From contig NZ_JABBNI010000007.1 in the NCBI RefSeq assembly GCF_012926525.1, forward strand, positions 1 to 64,000: a stretch of 64,000 nt of DNA, in the 5' to 3' direction. The notes below the pieces were generated by a model, which had not been told where the DNA came from, ran no database searches, and was given only the letters and a program-made list of their open reading frames with translations. The DNA is from Clostridium muellerianum (lineage in GTDB: Bacteria; Bacillota; Clostridia; Clostridiales; Clostridiaceae). Both the position numbers and the translations under genes were made by a program. The stretch's first letter is position 1; every line of letters begins with the position of its first letter. Positions 1 through 7,659 of this stretch are shown here, one piece after another.

Positions 1-110
1 GCATGCCTTCCAACATTAAGACATCATAGGAATTTCACCTAATAATTCAGATATGAAGTTAGACTGAACATCAGTCTTCTAGTTTTATTGCATATTTCTA
101 TGCAGATTGT

Positions 111-551
111 CTAGAAACAATTCATACAGTGTGATTTTCCACTACCAACTTGTCCTAAAAAAGCTATACTGTTTTTTCTGGTGTTTCTTATTTCTTTAAA
201 GCTTTTAAAGTATTTGAGGGCAGAATCCTTTGCCTTTTTTGTAGCTTCATTATAAACTCTGTAGTTTCCAAAGGTAAGTCTATTTCTTTGAGGTTCTATA
301 CCTGAAAAGCTCCATATTCTCTTGAGTTTATCCATTTCTCTGCACCTGCAGAAAGCAATGGTATCCTGGCAGTCAGGAGAATGTTTTATAATATATCCTT
401 TTCCACCACAAATAGGGCATGTTTCTAAAGCGTCAACTTCAGATGACTCCCTCCATGTCTCCCTGATACCATTCTGTTTTTTCTTCCTCTGATTGATATT
501 TTCTATATTCTTCTTCCTCAATCTTTGAATTATATCCCCAACTCTTTTCAT
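111..551 (-). pseudogene. DnaC-like helicase loader, truncated at Walker A
   Basis: About 146 residues from the ATG at 551. Residues 45-75 hold a zinc-ribbon-like cysteine set (CPICGGKGY, then C and CRC), and residues 132-140 read GQVGSGKSH, a Walker A loop, the usual order for phage/plasmid DnaC-type loaders that deliver the replicative helicase. Normal family members continue about 120 residues beyond this point. Here a stop follows six codons after the loop. The same frame then resumes with TICIEICNK, which resembles the helix that normally follows Walker A, and ends again near position 50. The ATPase core is therefore lost, by decay. It overlaps the 3' end of the upstream DnaD-like gene, the usual arrangement of this replication pair. 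A sequencing error at the stop is possible but would not explain the second stop. Confidence 0.6.
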
Positions 552-1542
552 AGTTTCTCCATGTTGTTCCAAAGCGTTTCCCTCCTTGCAGCTTTTTATA
601 ATCATCAAGAAAATTACTTTTAGTTTTAAAGTTATGAAAACCGTAATAACTCTTATGTTTTTTATAATTATTTAAATAATTTATAACTTCCTTTTCATCT
701 CTTAAACCTTTATTTTTCCAGCTGTAAAGCACCTTTTCAATATATCTTAAATTTTTGGCATTGCTTTTTAGTGCCTGCTTCATTCCAAGAATAATTAAGT
801 CCTTGGAATTAAAGTCCTCCATAAAATTTTTTAACAGGTCAATTTCATAAGGACTAGCACAACTTATGTTGTCACTGTAAAAACTTACAACATCGGTGAA
901 CTCTTCTTCTTCTTTTTTTAAGTAAGTCTCTGTAGTAATCTCTGGTATTGCTTTATTAAAATAGGCATTATCCATTTGACTTTTTGACTCAATGGAAGAA
1001 GGAGAATGGTACTTACTTTTGGACTTATTTACATAATCTAAATTTTCATAAACTCTATCATTGTTGTAATAAATATTTTGATCTATAGAAACTTCATTTG
1101 CTTGTAAGTTATCAGTAGCTTCTAATTTTTTATCATCTTCAGAAATGTCAGATGAATTTTCACCTGGCTTTCCTTTAGTGTCAATTGTTGAATTAGTACC
1201 ATCTTCAAAAGAATCACACAAACTTTGAAGTTTTTCATAATCTATGGTGTACCATTTAGTTTTGTCCATTTTTGATTTATTGAAATTAGAGCTTAAAACT
1301 ACTCCGGTATCTTCAAGTTTTTTTATAGCTCTTATTATGGTCCTTTTACATAAAAAGCTTATTTGATTGTGCCAGGCTTCGTAGCTGTTATAAATCCAGG
1401 GTATACCATCTATTATGTGAGTGCTTTTTAAAAGCCAGTAGTGGATTTGTTGAAGTATTATACTTTCCGTAATCCCAAAGATTTTTGCAAGTTTAGGTTG
1501 AAAAACCATAGTTATTTCATCTTCTAAAAGTACTTTTTTCAT
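439..1542 (-). CDS. DnaD-domain replication initiation protein
   Basis: 367 residues. The ATG at 1542 is chosen because AAAGGA lies about 10 nt upstream; an in-frame TTG four codons earlier sits on that site. The N-terminal 100 residues look like a winged helix of phage replisome organisers (FGITESIILQQIHYWL, then a KRTIIRAIKKLEDTG recognition-helix segment). A low-complexity acidic linker follows, and residues about 225-295 match the DnaD C-terminal domain (SPYEIDLLKNF, then YIEKVLYSWKNKG). The family binds origin DNA and hands over to the helicase loader, which here is the next gene. Because that loader is broken, this may be a relic of an integrated element rather than an active replicon. 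Confidence 0.75.
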   Translation of the reverse strand: MKKVLLEDEITMVFQPKLAKIFGITESIILQQIHYWLLKSTHIIDGIPWIYNSYEAWHNQISFLCKRTIIRAIKKLEDTGVVLSSNFNKSKMDKTKWYTIDYEKLQSLCDSFEDGTNSTIDTKGKPGENSSDISEDDKKLEATDNLQANEVSIDQNIYYNNDRVYENLDYVNKSKSKYHSPSSIESKSQMDNAYFNKAIPEITTETYLKKEEEEFTDVVSFYSDNISCASPYEIDLLKNFMEDFNSKDLIILGMKQALKSNAKNLRYIEKVLYSWKNKGLRDEKEVINYLNNYKKHKSYYGFHNFKTKSNFLDDYKKLQGGKRFGTTWRNYEKSWGYNSKIEEEEYRKYQSEEEKTEWYQGDMEGVI

Positions 1543-1577
1543 AATTAACACCAATCCTTTACTTATAAGTTTTGTAT

Positions 1578-1928
1578 TTAAAAATAATACGAACCTTCCT
1601 TTGAGGTACTATTCAGGCTAAATTCAAATTTTTCTCCATTTCTTTTATTTAGGAAACTTCTAAGTTCATTGTTTACAGCATTTTTAATAGCTGTGGTAGC
1701 ATAGGTTGTAAAAGCATTTTTATATTCACAGTTATATTTAAATACAGCCTTAATTAAAGCTATACTTTCTATTTGAAAAAGATCTTCAACTTCATATCCA
1801 TTTATGTAAATGGAACTGGCAATTTTGTACATAAAGCCTTGAAAAATTTTAATTATAGCTTGCAGAGACTTTTCATCTCCATTCTGAGCTTTTTTTACTA
1901 AATCCAGAAGTTGTGATATTATAGACAC
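1578..1928 (-). CDS. Sigma-70 region 2-only protein (RsoA-like)
   Basis: 116 residues, GTG start that overlaps the last codons of the upstream sigma-like gene, with a G-rich run immediately before it, so translational coupling is likely. Residues 8-95 resemble region 2 of clostridial sigma factors: KKAQNGDEKSLQAIIKIF at the front, then YEVEDLFQIESIALIKAVFKY, the core-binding and -10 recognition helices. There is no region 4: the protein ends in SLNSTSKEGSYYF, at the point where full-length relatives continue. It may be a natural region-2 subunit working with its neighbour, as RsoA does with SigO in Bacillus subtilis, or a truncated sigma factor. The sequence alone does not decide between these. 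Confidence 0.6.
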   Translation of the reverse strand: MSIISQLLDLVKKAQNGDEKSLQAIIKIFQGFMYKIASSIYINGYEVEDLFQIESIALIKAVFKYNCEYKNAFTTYATTAIKNAVNNELRSFLNKRNGEKFEFSLNSTSKEGSYYF

Positions 1929-2563
1929 CCCCCAATGATACAGGCCATGAATAAGAAGAAACTGTGTTTCAATTCTAATAGGGATTTAATCTTTTTATAA
2001 TCTATTTTTTTACACATTCTGCGAGAGATGGATCTTATAGAGGAATAGTTTAGGTTATGAGTTTCAGCAAAATATTTTAGTGTTTCCTTTTTATAATAAG
2101 TACTTTTAAATAACTGAATTTCTAAAGGGTTTAGTTTACGATTTAAATAATGCATTAATTCTTTATTAAATAAAGTTTCATTTAAAACATTATTTTCTTT
2201 ACAGGTAACATTTTTTTCTATATAGGCTAAATCATTTTCATCATCTAAATATTTAATTACAATTTGAGATTTAGAGTTATTTCTAAGGGTTTTTCTTACA
2301 CAATTTAATATGGTTTCATAGATATAACTTTTGTAATTACGGCTATTGTTCCCATTAAAATTTAAGGTTGCTGTAAAAATTGATAAAGATACTTCACTTA
2401 CATAATCATTCCAATATTTATTGCCATAAAATCTACCAATTTTTTCGTTATATTTTTTTATAATGTAGCCGTTGCAGTATTTGAATAGTTCCTTAAAGGA
2501 TTCATTATCTTTGGACCTTAACTTTTTTAAAAAATTTTGAAAATCAGTTTCGTAAGTAAGCAT
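1919..2563 (-). CDS. Sigma-70 family factor (SigO/TcdR-like group)
   Basis: 215 residues from the ATG at 2563, preceded by AAGAGAGG at about 7 nt. Residues 10-90 look like a divergent region 2 and residues about 130-195 like region 4 (LNPLEIQLFKSTYYKKET, then YSSIRSISRRMCKKI, a helix-turn-helix). The C-terminal tail (FFLFMACIIGG) is hydrophobic, odd for a sigma factor. Small sigma factors of this kind sit beside DUF1659/DUF2922/YvrJ genes in many Firmicutes. The family directs RNA polymerase to a small set of promoters, in some clostridia those of toxin or bacteriocin genes. It is separated from the YvrJ gene by a strong terminator, so it is probably transcribed from its own promoter. Confidence 0.65.
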   Translation of the reverse strand: MLTYETDFQNFLKKLRSKDNESFKELFKYCNGYIIKKYNEKIGRFYGNKYWNDYVSEVSLSIFTATLNFNGNNSRNYKSYIYETILNCVRKTLRNNSKSQIVIKYLDDENDLAYIEKNVTCKENNVLNETLFNKELMHYLNRKLNPLEIQLFKSTYYKKETLKYFAETHNLNYSSIRSISRRMCKKIDYKKIKSLLELKHSFFLFMACIIGGCL

Positions 2564-2782
2564 ATTACTACCTCTCTTTCTTTTTTTACTCTTCAATAGC
2601 TTATTTCCAATTTATGAATGAAATGTTGCATAAACAGTTTTACTTATTTATACAGCTTTTTTCTACAATACGTCAAAAAGTTAGTGTTATATGCTGATTG
2701 TTTAAAATTAATGAAGAAACATAACTACTTTTAGTGTTGAATTTTTTCTATATAGATAAGTTTTATGGGGAAAATAATTCGA

Positions 2783-2821
2783 AAAAAATTCTGATTGACT
2801 TGATATCAATCAGAATTTTTT
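2783..2821. terminator. Bidirectional terminator between YvrJ and sigma genes
   Basis: Perfect 16-bp stem (2783-2798 with 2806-2821) with A-run on one side and T-run on the other. It follows the YvrJ stop codon by 19 nt on the minus strand. Confidence 0.85.
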
Positions 2822-2839
2822 AAAGTTGATTATTTTGTA

Positions 2840-3013
2840 TCAGGGATCATTTGACTTTTTTTCATCCAGTAACATTTGGTTTATAGCATTGGATAAATTA
2901 TTTATGCTGCAGGTTAAGTTTTCCATTTTACTTTCAATTCTCACCAATAGGTAAGCAGATACTGCAATAGGAAAACCTAAATTGCCTATTAAGTTTACAA
3001 GATTTACTTCCAT
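2840..3013 (-). CDS. YvrJ family small membrane protein
   Basis: 57 residues; ATG at 3013 with GGAGG about 8 nt upstream. It begins MEVNLVNLIGNLGFPIAV, the conserved front of YvrJ proteins, with one membrane helix (about residues 8-26) followed by LLVRIESKMENL and a short coiled tail. In B. subtilis yvrJ lies beside the sigO genes and is linked to that sigma factor; here too a sigma-like pair follows. The molecular role is unknown; the size and topology recall small holin-like proteins, which is only a resemblance. A terminator follows directly. Confidence 0.8.
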   Translation of the reverse strand: MEVNLVNLIGNLGFPIAVSAYLLVRIESKMENLTCSINNLSNAINQMLLDEKKSNDP

Positions 3014-3047
3014 GTTTTAAACCTCCAGGTTGATTTTGAAAATAATG

Positions 3048-3239
3048 TGACAAATGGACAATTAAATTTGATTTAGGCATATGAAAGAAAATAGCAAGTC
3101 AAAGATGTTAGTATATTTTGCCATGGACAAGGAAACAGTTTCCGCTGATAGTTGTTCTATCAAAGGGTTCTGTTGACGCAAAATATACTAACATACTGAC
3201 TTGTTATTTTTTGAATATGCCTTAACTGTCCATCTGTCA
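3048..3239. repeat. 190-bp long inverted repeat between YvrJ and DUF2922 genes
   Basis: The outer arms (3048-3120 and 3179-3239) are reverse complements over about 60 bp with a few mismatches and one 11-12 bp insertion in the left arm. The innermost 14 bp (around 3107-3120 and 3179-3192) pair perfectly. The centre (3121-3178) contains two smaller dyads, GGAAACAGTTTCC and GATAGTTGTTCTATC. It could be a miniature mobile element, a processing hairpin in the DUF1659-DUF2922-YvrJ transcript, or a structured RNA. No protein frame fits. Confidence 0.8.
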
Positions 3240-3260
3240 ATTATGAGTTTTAAAATTTTA

Positions 3261-3479
3261 TTATTTTACTGATAGGCTGGAACTATTTCTTTCTATTATG
3301 TGAGCTGAGTCTTTTGTCTTTAAGTCTAAACCATCACATGTAAATATATTTTTAGCCAGTATTACATCCATAGCTGCTTTAACTTCAGCTTCAGTAACAT
3401 CATTCTTAACGTTGTTTAAGGTTATAGAAGATTTTTTTCCGTCTTCATTTAAAAAAGTCATAGATAATGATTTTGCCAT
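3261..3479 (-). CDS. DUF2922 family protein
   Basis: 72 residues, ATG at 3479 behind AAGGAGG. The pattern MTFLNEDGKKSSITL followed by AEVKAAMDVILAKNIF matches DUF2922, a small soluble family of unknown function found in Firmicutes next to DUF1659 and YvrJ. No signal peptide, membrane helix or catalytic motif is visible. It follows the DUF1659 gene by about 50 nt and is likely cotranscribed with it. The long inverted repeat lies just after its stop. Confidence 0.8.
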   Translation of the reverse strand: MAKSLSMTFLNEDGKKSSITLNNVKNDVTEAEVKAAMDVILAKNIFTCDGLDLKTKDSAHIIERNSSSLSVK

Positions 3480-3531
3480 ATTAATGCCTCCTTACTTTTT
3501 ATTATTTGGAAATAGTTAAATGTGCAATTTT

Positions 3532-3756
3532 CTAAGCGTTAGTTATTCCGTTTTGGTCTTCCCTTATAAGTTCATCTAAGGTCCTTCCAAGAAGCTTTTC
3601 AAATTCCTTTGCTACATCAAAAAGATCCTGATTTTCTGCTGAAGTTTTGATTTTTGAAAAGCTTTGTTTCTTGATTACCTCCTTCCCGTTTTTATCTACT
3701 CCATCTGGGTATTTAAGAATCATTACAGTTTCAAGCTTTGTTGCTTTTGCAGCCAT
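3532..3756 (-). CDS. DUF1659 family protein
   Basis: 74 residues from the ATG at 3756 (AAAGGAGA upstream); an ATG three codons earlier has poorer spacing. The sequence MAAKATKLETVMILKYPDGV, then KKQSFSKIKTSAENQDLFDVA, matches DUF1659, a short family of unknown function. It is the first gene of the DUF1659-DUF2922-YvrJ set. The constant company of a special sigma factor suggests that the set is a target or partner of it, which is inference. Confidence 0.8.
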   Translation of the reverse strand: MAAKATKLETVMILKYPDGVDKNGKEVIKKQSFSKIKTSAENQDLFDVAKEFEKLLGRTLDELIREDQNGITNA

Positions 3757-3801
3757 ACTTATCATCTCCTTTCACTTAATATATAGGTACAATTTTTTAA
3801 A

Positions 3802-4050
3802 AGGAGACAATTAAAGATTATTGTTGCATACAAGATAGTTATTGAAAATATAGATGAAACTTCAATAAAGTATAATAATACTTATGTTAGTAGAATAAAA
3901 TTTTTAGAAAGAGAAGATTTTTTGTGTAGAAAATTATTATATAGTAAAGAAATACGAAAAAATTTACTATTTATTGAAATTATTGTAAAGTATTCATTTT
4001 TTGAAAAAATATACGATATATTTCATGTAGCTGGTGTTTCTAAAATATAG
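3802..4050 (+). other. Open frame without a normal start, plus 350-bp gap
   Basis: The gap 3766-4128 has no clear gene. One frame stays open for about 80 codons on the plus strand up to a TAG at 4048-4050, with protein-like composition (YKIVIENIDETSIKYNN, then FEKIYDIFHVAGVSKI). AAGGAG at 3801-3806 precedes it, but no ATG, GTG or TTG is in frame near it; only ATT codons are. It may be a gene remnant or a gene with a rare start. No family was recognised. Confidence 0.25.
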
Positions 4051-4128
4051 TTTTTTTGTTAAAAAAGAGGAATTTGCAAGGTGTAAAAAACTATATGTAC
4101 ATTACTAAAAATTTTAAGGAGGTTCTTT

Positions 4129-4665
4129 ATGAAAATAAAAAAATGTATAACAGCGTTAGTTGCAACTTTGGTGATTGCTTGTAGTACTTTTCCAACAAGT
4201 GCATATGCATCAACAACGACACAAAAAACAACATGTGACAAAACAATAATGTATACTTCAAACATGTCAAAAACAGTTAACGCTTCTAGAGCAATGTCCT
4301 TAGCACTTTATCCTGGTCAAAGTGGTTATTCTAATACAGTTTCATTTAATTTTATAGGTCTACCTGCTAATGCTATTGTAAAAAGCATTAAAGTAGATGC
4401 TGGTAGAGGTACTGTTTTAGGAGGTTTGGGTGCAATTTTACCCCAAAAGATAAAAATTACCAACCCTGCTGGTGAATCAAAAGAAGAACCATGGGGTAGA
4501 GGTAATGTAACTACTACATCAGCATTTATTGCTGATAAAGCAGCTGGTGTATGGAATGTTTGTTATTATGGAACCAATATAGCTTCTCCATCTAGTGGTT
4601 CACAATTTATAGGTGGTACAAAATATGCATCTGTTAAAATGACTATTGACTATGTACTTGAATAA
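4129..4665 (+). CDS. Exported protein of unknown function
   Basis: 178 residues, ATG behind AAGGAGG. The first 27 residues form a signal peptide: MKIKKC, a hydrophobic stretch, then SAYA just before the likely cut. The mature part (about 150 residues) is rich in Ser, Thr, Gly and Val with alternating patterns that suggest beta strands (YSNTVSFNFIGLPANAIVKS, then KYASVKMTIDYVLE), compatible with a small beta-sandwich. There is no sortase motif or lipobox at the cut site. It stands 28 bp before the next gene on the same strand and is probably cotranscribed. No family was recognised. Confidence 0.75.
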   Translation: MKIKKCITALVATLVIACSTFPTSAYASTTTQKTTCDKTIMYTSNMSKTVNASRAMSLALYPGQSGYSNTVSFNFIGLPANAIVKSIKVDAGRGTVLGGLGAILPQKIKITNPAGESKEEPWGRGNVTTTSAFIADKAAGVWNVCYYGTNIASPSSGSQFIGGTKYASVKMTIDYVLE

Positions 4666-4693
4666 GTATTATATAGAAAGTTAGTGATTTTCA

Positions 4694-5278
4694 ATGTTAG
4701 TATCAAAATTATCATACAATAACCTGTCACCGCTTAATAAATTTTATAAGAAAGCTGAAAAAGAAAACATAGTAAAAGAATCAAAATCTACAAAATCTAC
4801 TCAAAACAACAGCTTAGAAGAATCTATTATTGAAATGGCAAAAAAAGATGCATATAATGGAGAATATATGGGTAGAGAATTTATGGCACTTAGGCGAGCT
4901 TGTGTTAATAAAGTATCTCCAAATAGAAGTTTACCAATGTTTCAAGCATCTAACCTTATGAGAAATAGATACACTTTTACTAACGAACTTAGCTATTGGA
5001 TTGCTAAGTTACTAGAGCTTCCATTTAAAGGTGAATCTACAGGCATCTCATTTGGACAAGATACTGCACAAATATATAGCCCTAATGGAGAAATGATTGC
5101 AGCTTATCATTGGCAAAGTGGATGGACATCTGTTCCAACATCTGCTGAAATTGCAAAGAGTGATGAACTAAAATTTGCTTATTACAAGGCTTACCATGAA
5201 GCACGAGAAGTTATGAAAACAAGAAATATTTCAAATGCAAGAGATACTCAAGGAACACTATTTAATGCTGAAGCTTAA
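4694..5278 (+). CDS. Unrecognised soluble protein, partner of exported protein
   Basis: 194 residues without signal peptide or membrane helices. No good Shine-Dalgarno site precedes the ATG, so it may be translated by coupling with the upstream gene. Residues 1-50 are Lys/Ser/Asn-rich and probably disordered. The rest looks globular, with GREFMALRRACVNKVSPNRS, a Trp-containing segment (AAYHWQSGWTSVPTSAEI) and a C-terminal helix (YYKAYHEAREVMK). No motif pointed to a function. A terminator comes only after 330 bp. Confidence 0.65.
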   Translation: MLVSKLSYNNLSPLNKFYKKAEKENIVKESKSTKSTQNNSLEESIIEMAKKDAYNGEYMGREFMALRRACVNKVSPNRSLPMFQASNLMRNRYTFTNELSYWIAKLLELPFKGESTGISFGQDTAQIYSPNGEMIAAYHWQSGWTSVPTSAEIAKSDELKFAYYKAYHEAREVMKTRNISNARDTQGTLFNAEA

Positions 5279-5604
5279 ACAATAAACAATTTTTAAAGTA
5301 ACAAATTTAAATTTTAATTTGGTAGAGATAAATAATTTTTTTACCTTCTTTAATAACTCTTAAAAAACTCTATCAAATAGTATTACAGATTTTAGAGCAT
5401 CAGCTATAAGCTTCATATTTATTAAGAAGCACTGTTGTAATAGCAATTTTTCAGATGTCTAATACCAAAATTTCATTTATAAATAATGAGTGGTTTTGGA
5501 GGGAATAGAGGTGTTTGTTATATATTTTAGTGTGATGGTTGCAAAATAAGTGGGCTTGAATGGTAGTGTGGATAGTTCATTTTACAATAGTTACTGTAAA
5601 GTAA
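5279..5604. other. Gap without recognised gene
   Basis: Non-coding by inspection: short frames only, no convincing ribosome site with a frame behind it. It ends in the shared terminator of the flanking convergent genes. Confidence 0.6.
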
Positions 5605-5641
5605 AATAAGAGTAGTTTGTTTTAAAGAAACTACTCTTATT
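5605..5641. terminator. Bidirectional terminator
   Basis: Perfect 14-bp stem (5605-5618 with 5628-5641) between the converging gene at 4694 and the metallo-hydrolase gene. Confidence 0.85.
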
Positions 5642-5645
5642 AATT

Positions 5646-6401
5646 TTAAAAAGTTATTAATTCACCATCCTCAGGTATAAATATATTGTTATCTATATTA
5701 TTAATTTTAATATAATGCTTTAAGTCTTTTCTTGATACTCTGCAATGATTCCATGATTCCATGTGTACAGCAACAACTGTTATGCTTGGAAACCTGTAGC
5801 ACAAGCTCTTAATATCTTTTGGTGTCATAGTTATTGGTTCACCATAGGAAAATTGAGCAGCGCCACAATTACAAACAACTATTTCAGGGGTGTATTTTTC
5901 AATAGATTTTTCTACTTCATTACACCAAACTGTGTCCCCAGCAATATAGACAGATGGTTCTCTATTAGATGAAATAATAAAGCCTGATACTGGTGCCATT
6001 TGTACAGCTAATTCACCATGACCATGTTCTCCATTAGTGCGATTAAAAGTTATATTATCCCATGTATAACTATTATTAATAGGATATACATTAATAAAAC
6101 CGTATGATTTTATTTTAATTTCATCTTGAGGTTGACAGAATATAGGAATATTTTTAGAAAGTAATTTTGTGGCTGCATCATCAAAGTGATCTCTGTGGGT
6201 ATGAGTAACAAGTACAGCATCACAATTGATAATAGTATCAATATTTACAGGTAATTTTACTAAAGGATTAAAATTTTGGTTTGGGACATTTGGAAGAGGA
6301 GCTATAGCTCCCATATGACTTAACACAGGATCTACAAGTATTTTTTTATTACCTAAATATATTTTTAATGTACTATGTCGTATTAATTGGATTTTCAACA
6401 T
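5646..6401 (-). CDS. MBL-fold metallo-hydrolase, UlaG-like
   Basis: 251 residues from the ATG at 6401, which has AGGAGGG upstream. It has the metallo-beta-lactamase HxHxDH motif (THTHRDH, about residues 67-73), an early Asp (DPVLSHMG), the NGEHGHG strand, the AGDTVW metal-ligand segment and a C-terminal VHMESWNH. This order fits UlaG-like hydrolases that act on lactones or phosphate esters in the cytoplasm. The substrate cannot be told from sequence. It is divergent from an Lrp-type regulator 106 bp away, which may control it. Confidence 0.85.
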   Translation of the reverse strand: MLKIQLIRHSTLKIYLGNKKILVDPVLSHMGAIAPLPNVPNQNFNPLVKLPVNIDTIINCDAVLVTHTHRDHFDDAATKLLSKNIPIFCQPQDEIKIKSYGFINVYPINNSYTWDNITFNRTNGEHGHGELAVQMAPVSGFIISSNREPSVYIAGDTVWCNEVEKSIEKYTPEIVVCNCGAAQFSYGEPITMTPKDIKSLCYRFPSITVVAVHMESWNHCRVSRKDLKHYIKINNIDNNIFIPEDGELITF

Positions 6402-6507
6402 AAAGCCCTCCTGTAATTTAATATACATTTAGTATATAATAATTGTTAATTGACTGGCCAAAGTATATTGGAAAAAAATATTTAATTGTGAAAGGATTTT
6501 AGGGGTT

Positions 6508-6921
6508 ATGCTTGATCAAACTGATATAGAAATTTTAAATTTGCTTATAAAAAATTCACGTATGCAGTGGCAAGAAATTGGTGAAATAGTTCATCTAACT
6601 GGACAAGCGGTTAGAAATAGGATAAAGAGAATGGAAAAGTTAGGGGTTATAGAAGAATATACACTAAAAATAAATTCTTCTAAAATAGGCAAAGTTTTAA
6701 TTGCTTTTATAACTATTTTTATGAAGACAAGAGACCATGGAGCATTTCAAAGTTATATACAAAATAATTCACTAATAATTGAAGCAAATAGGATAAGTGG
6801 GGAAGGATGCTATATGCTAAAAGTAGGTGCATCTACTCAAGAAGAAATTGTAGAACTTTTAGATGAAATTTTAAAATACGGTAATTATAAAATAAATTTA
6901 TCAATAGAAAAAATAAAGTAA
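6508..6921 (+). CDS. Lrp/AsnC family transcriptional regulator
   Basis: 137 residues. The N-terminal helix-turn-helix (LDQTDIEILNLLIKNSRMQW, then TGQAVRNRIKRMEKLGVI) and a C-terminal RAM ligand-binding domain (residues about 65-137, with the GEGCYMLKVGA core) are both present, and the length is usual for the family. These proteins assemble into octamers and sense small effectors such as amino acids. It probably acts on the divergent metallo-hydrolase promoter and on its own, since both start within the same 106 bp. A good terminator follows. Confidence 0.9.
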   Translation: MLDQTDIEILNLLIKNSRMQWQEIGEIVHLTGQAVRNRIKRMEKLGVIEEYTLKINSSKIGKVLIAFITIFMKTRDHGAFQSYIQNNSLIIEANRISGEGCYMLKVGASTQEEIVELLDEILKYGNYKINLSIEKIK

Positions 6922-7003
6922 ATTTCTAAATAGCAAGCTCAGGAATGCCTTAATAAATATTTTAGTGGTGTACTTTTTACATGATAGATATTATTCATTA
7001 ACT

Positions 7004-7025
7004 AAAAAGGTAGTAATACCTTTTT
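7004..7025 (+). terminator. Terminator after Lrp gene
   Basis: Nine-base stem AAAAAGGTA / TACCTTTTT with a GTAA loop, running into more T. Confidence 0.75.
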
Positions 7026-7094
7026 TTATTTATGTATGATAGAAATATGTATTAACAATCGTATTAGGTTTATGAAGAGCTCTTCAGGAGGTAT

Positions 7095-7655
7095 ATGATG
7101 AAGATAGATGAAAGTAACTATATAAGCGAACTAAAACGAAAAAATAGCAAGGCATTGGAGTATACATACTCAAAATATGTTGGGTTGGTATATAAGGTAG
7201 TATTTGATTTATTAAAAGATACAGCATCTAGGCAGGATGTTGAGGAATGCGTAAGCGATATTTTTATATCACTTTGGAAAAATGCTGTACAATATAATGA
7301 TAATATCACAACTTTTAAAAAATGGCTTGTTGCTATATCAAAATATAAAGCTATTGACTACATAAGAAAGCTAAGAAAAGCACAAGAAATAGTTGAACTT
7401 AAAGAGGATACAGCAATATCTAATGACAATATTGAGGAAAAAATCATTCAAACTGATGATGTTAATACAATTGTAGGTATTATAAAAAATATGAGTGAAA
7501 TCGATAAGCGAATATTTTTTAAACGGTATATTTTAAATGAAAATATCAATAATATTGCTGAATACTTAAAGTTGCCTAGAACCGTAATTGATAATAGGTT
7601 ATCTAGAGGTAGAAAACTTATAAAAAATAAATGGGAAAAGCTTATGGGGAGGTAA
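7095..7655 (+). CDS. ECF-type sigma factor
   Basis: 186 residues; ATG at 7095 (a second ATG follows directly) behind AGGAGG. Region 2 is residues about 15-85 (YTYSKYVGLVYKVVFDLL, then SRQDVEECVSDIFISLWKNA), region 4 about 120-180 (DKRIFFKRYILNENINNIAE, then RTVIDNRLSRGRKLIKN). The next gene starts 4 bp later and encodes a membrane protein with an N-terminal cytoplasmic part, the usual anti-sigma partner. The pair should respond to an envelope signal, and ECF factors normally activate their own operon. Confidence 0.9.
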   Translation: MMKIDESNYISELKRKNSKALEYTYSKYVGLVYKVVFDLLKDTASRQDVEECVSDIFISLWKNAVQYNDNITTFKKWLVAISKYKAIDYIRKLRKAQEIVELKEDTAISNDNIEEKIIQTDDVNTIVGIIKNMSEIDKRIFFKRYILNENINNIAEYLKLPRTVIDNRLSRGRKLIKNKWEKLMGR

Positions 7656-7659
7656 TTAT

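Noticed and set aside
1-3765. Complete prophage or conjugative element
   Set aside because: Only replication-type and sigma-type genes are visible; no integrase, structural, lysis or transfer genes are in the window.
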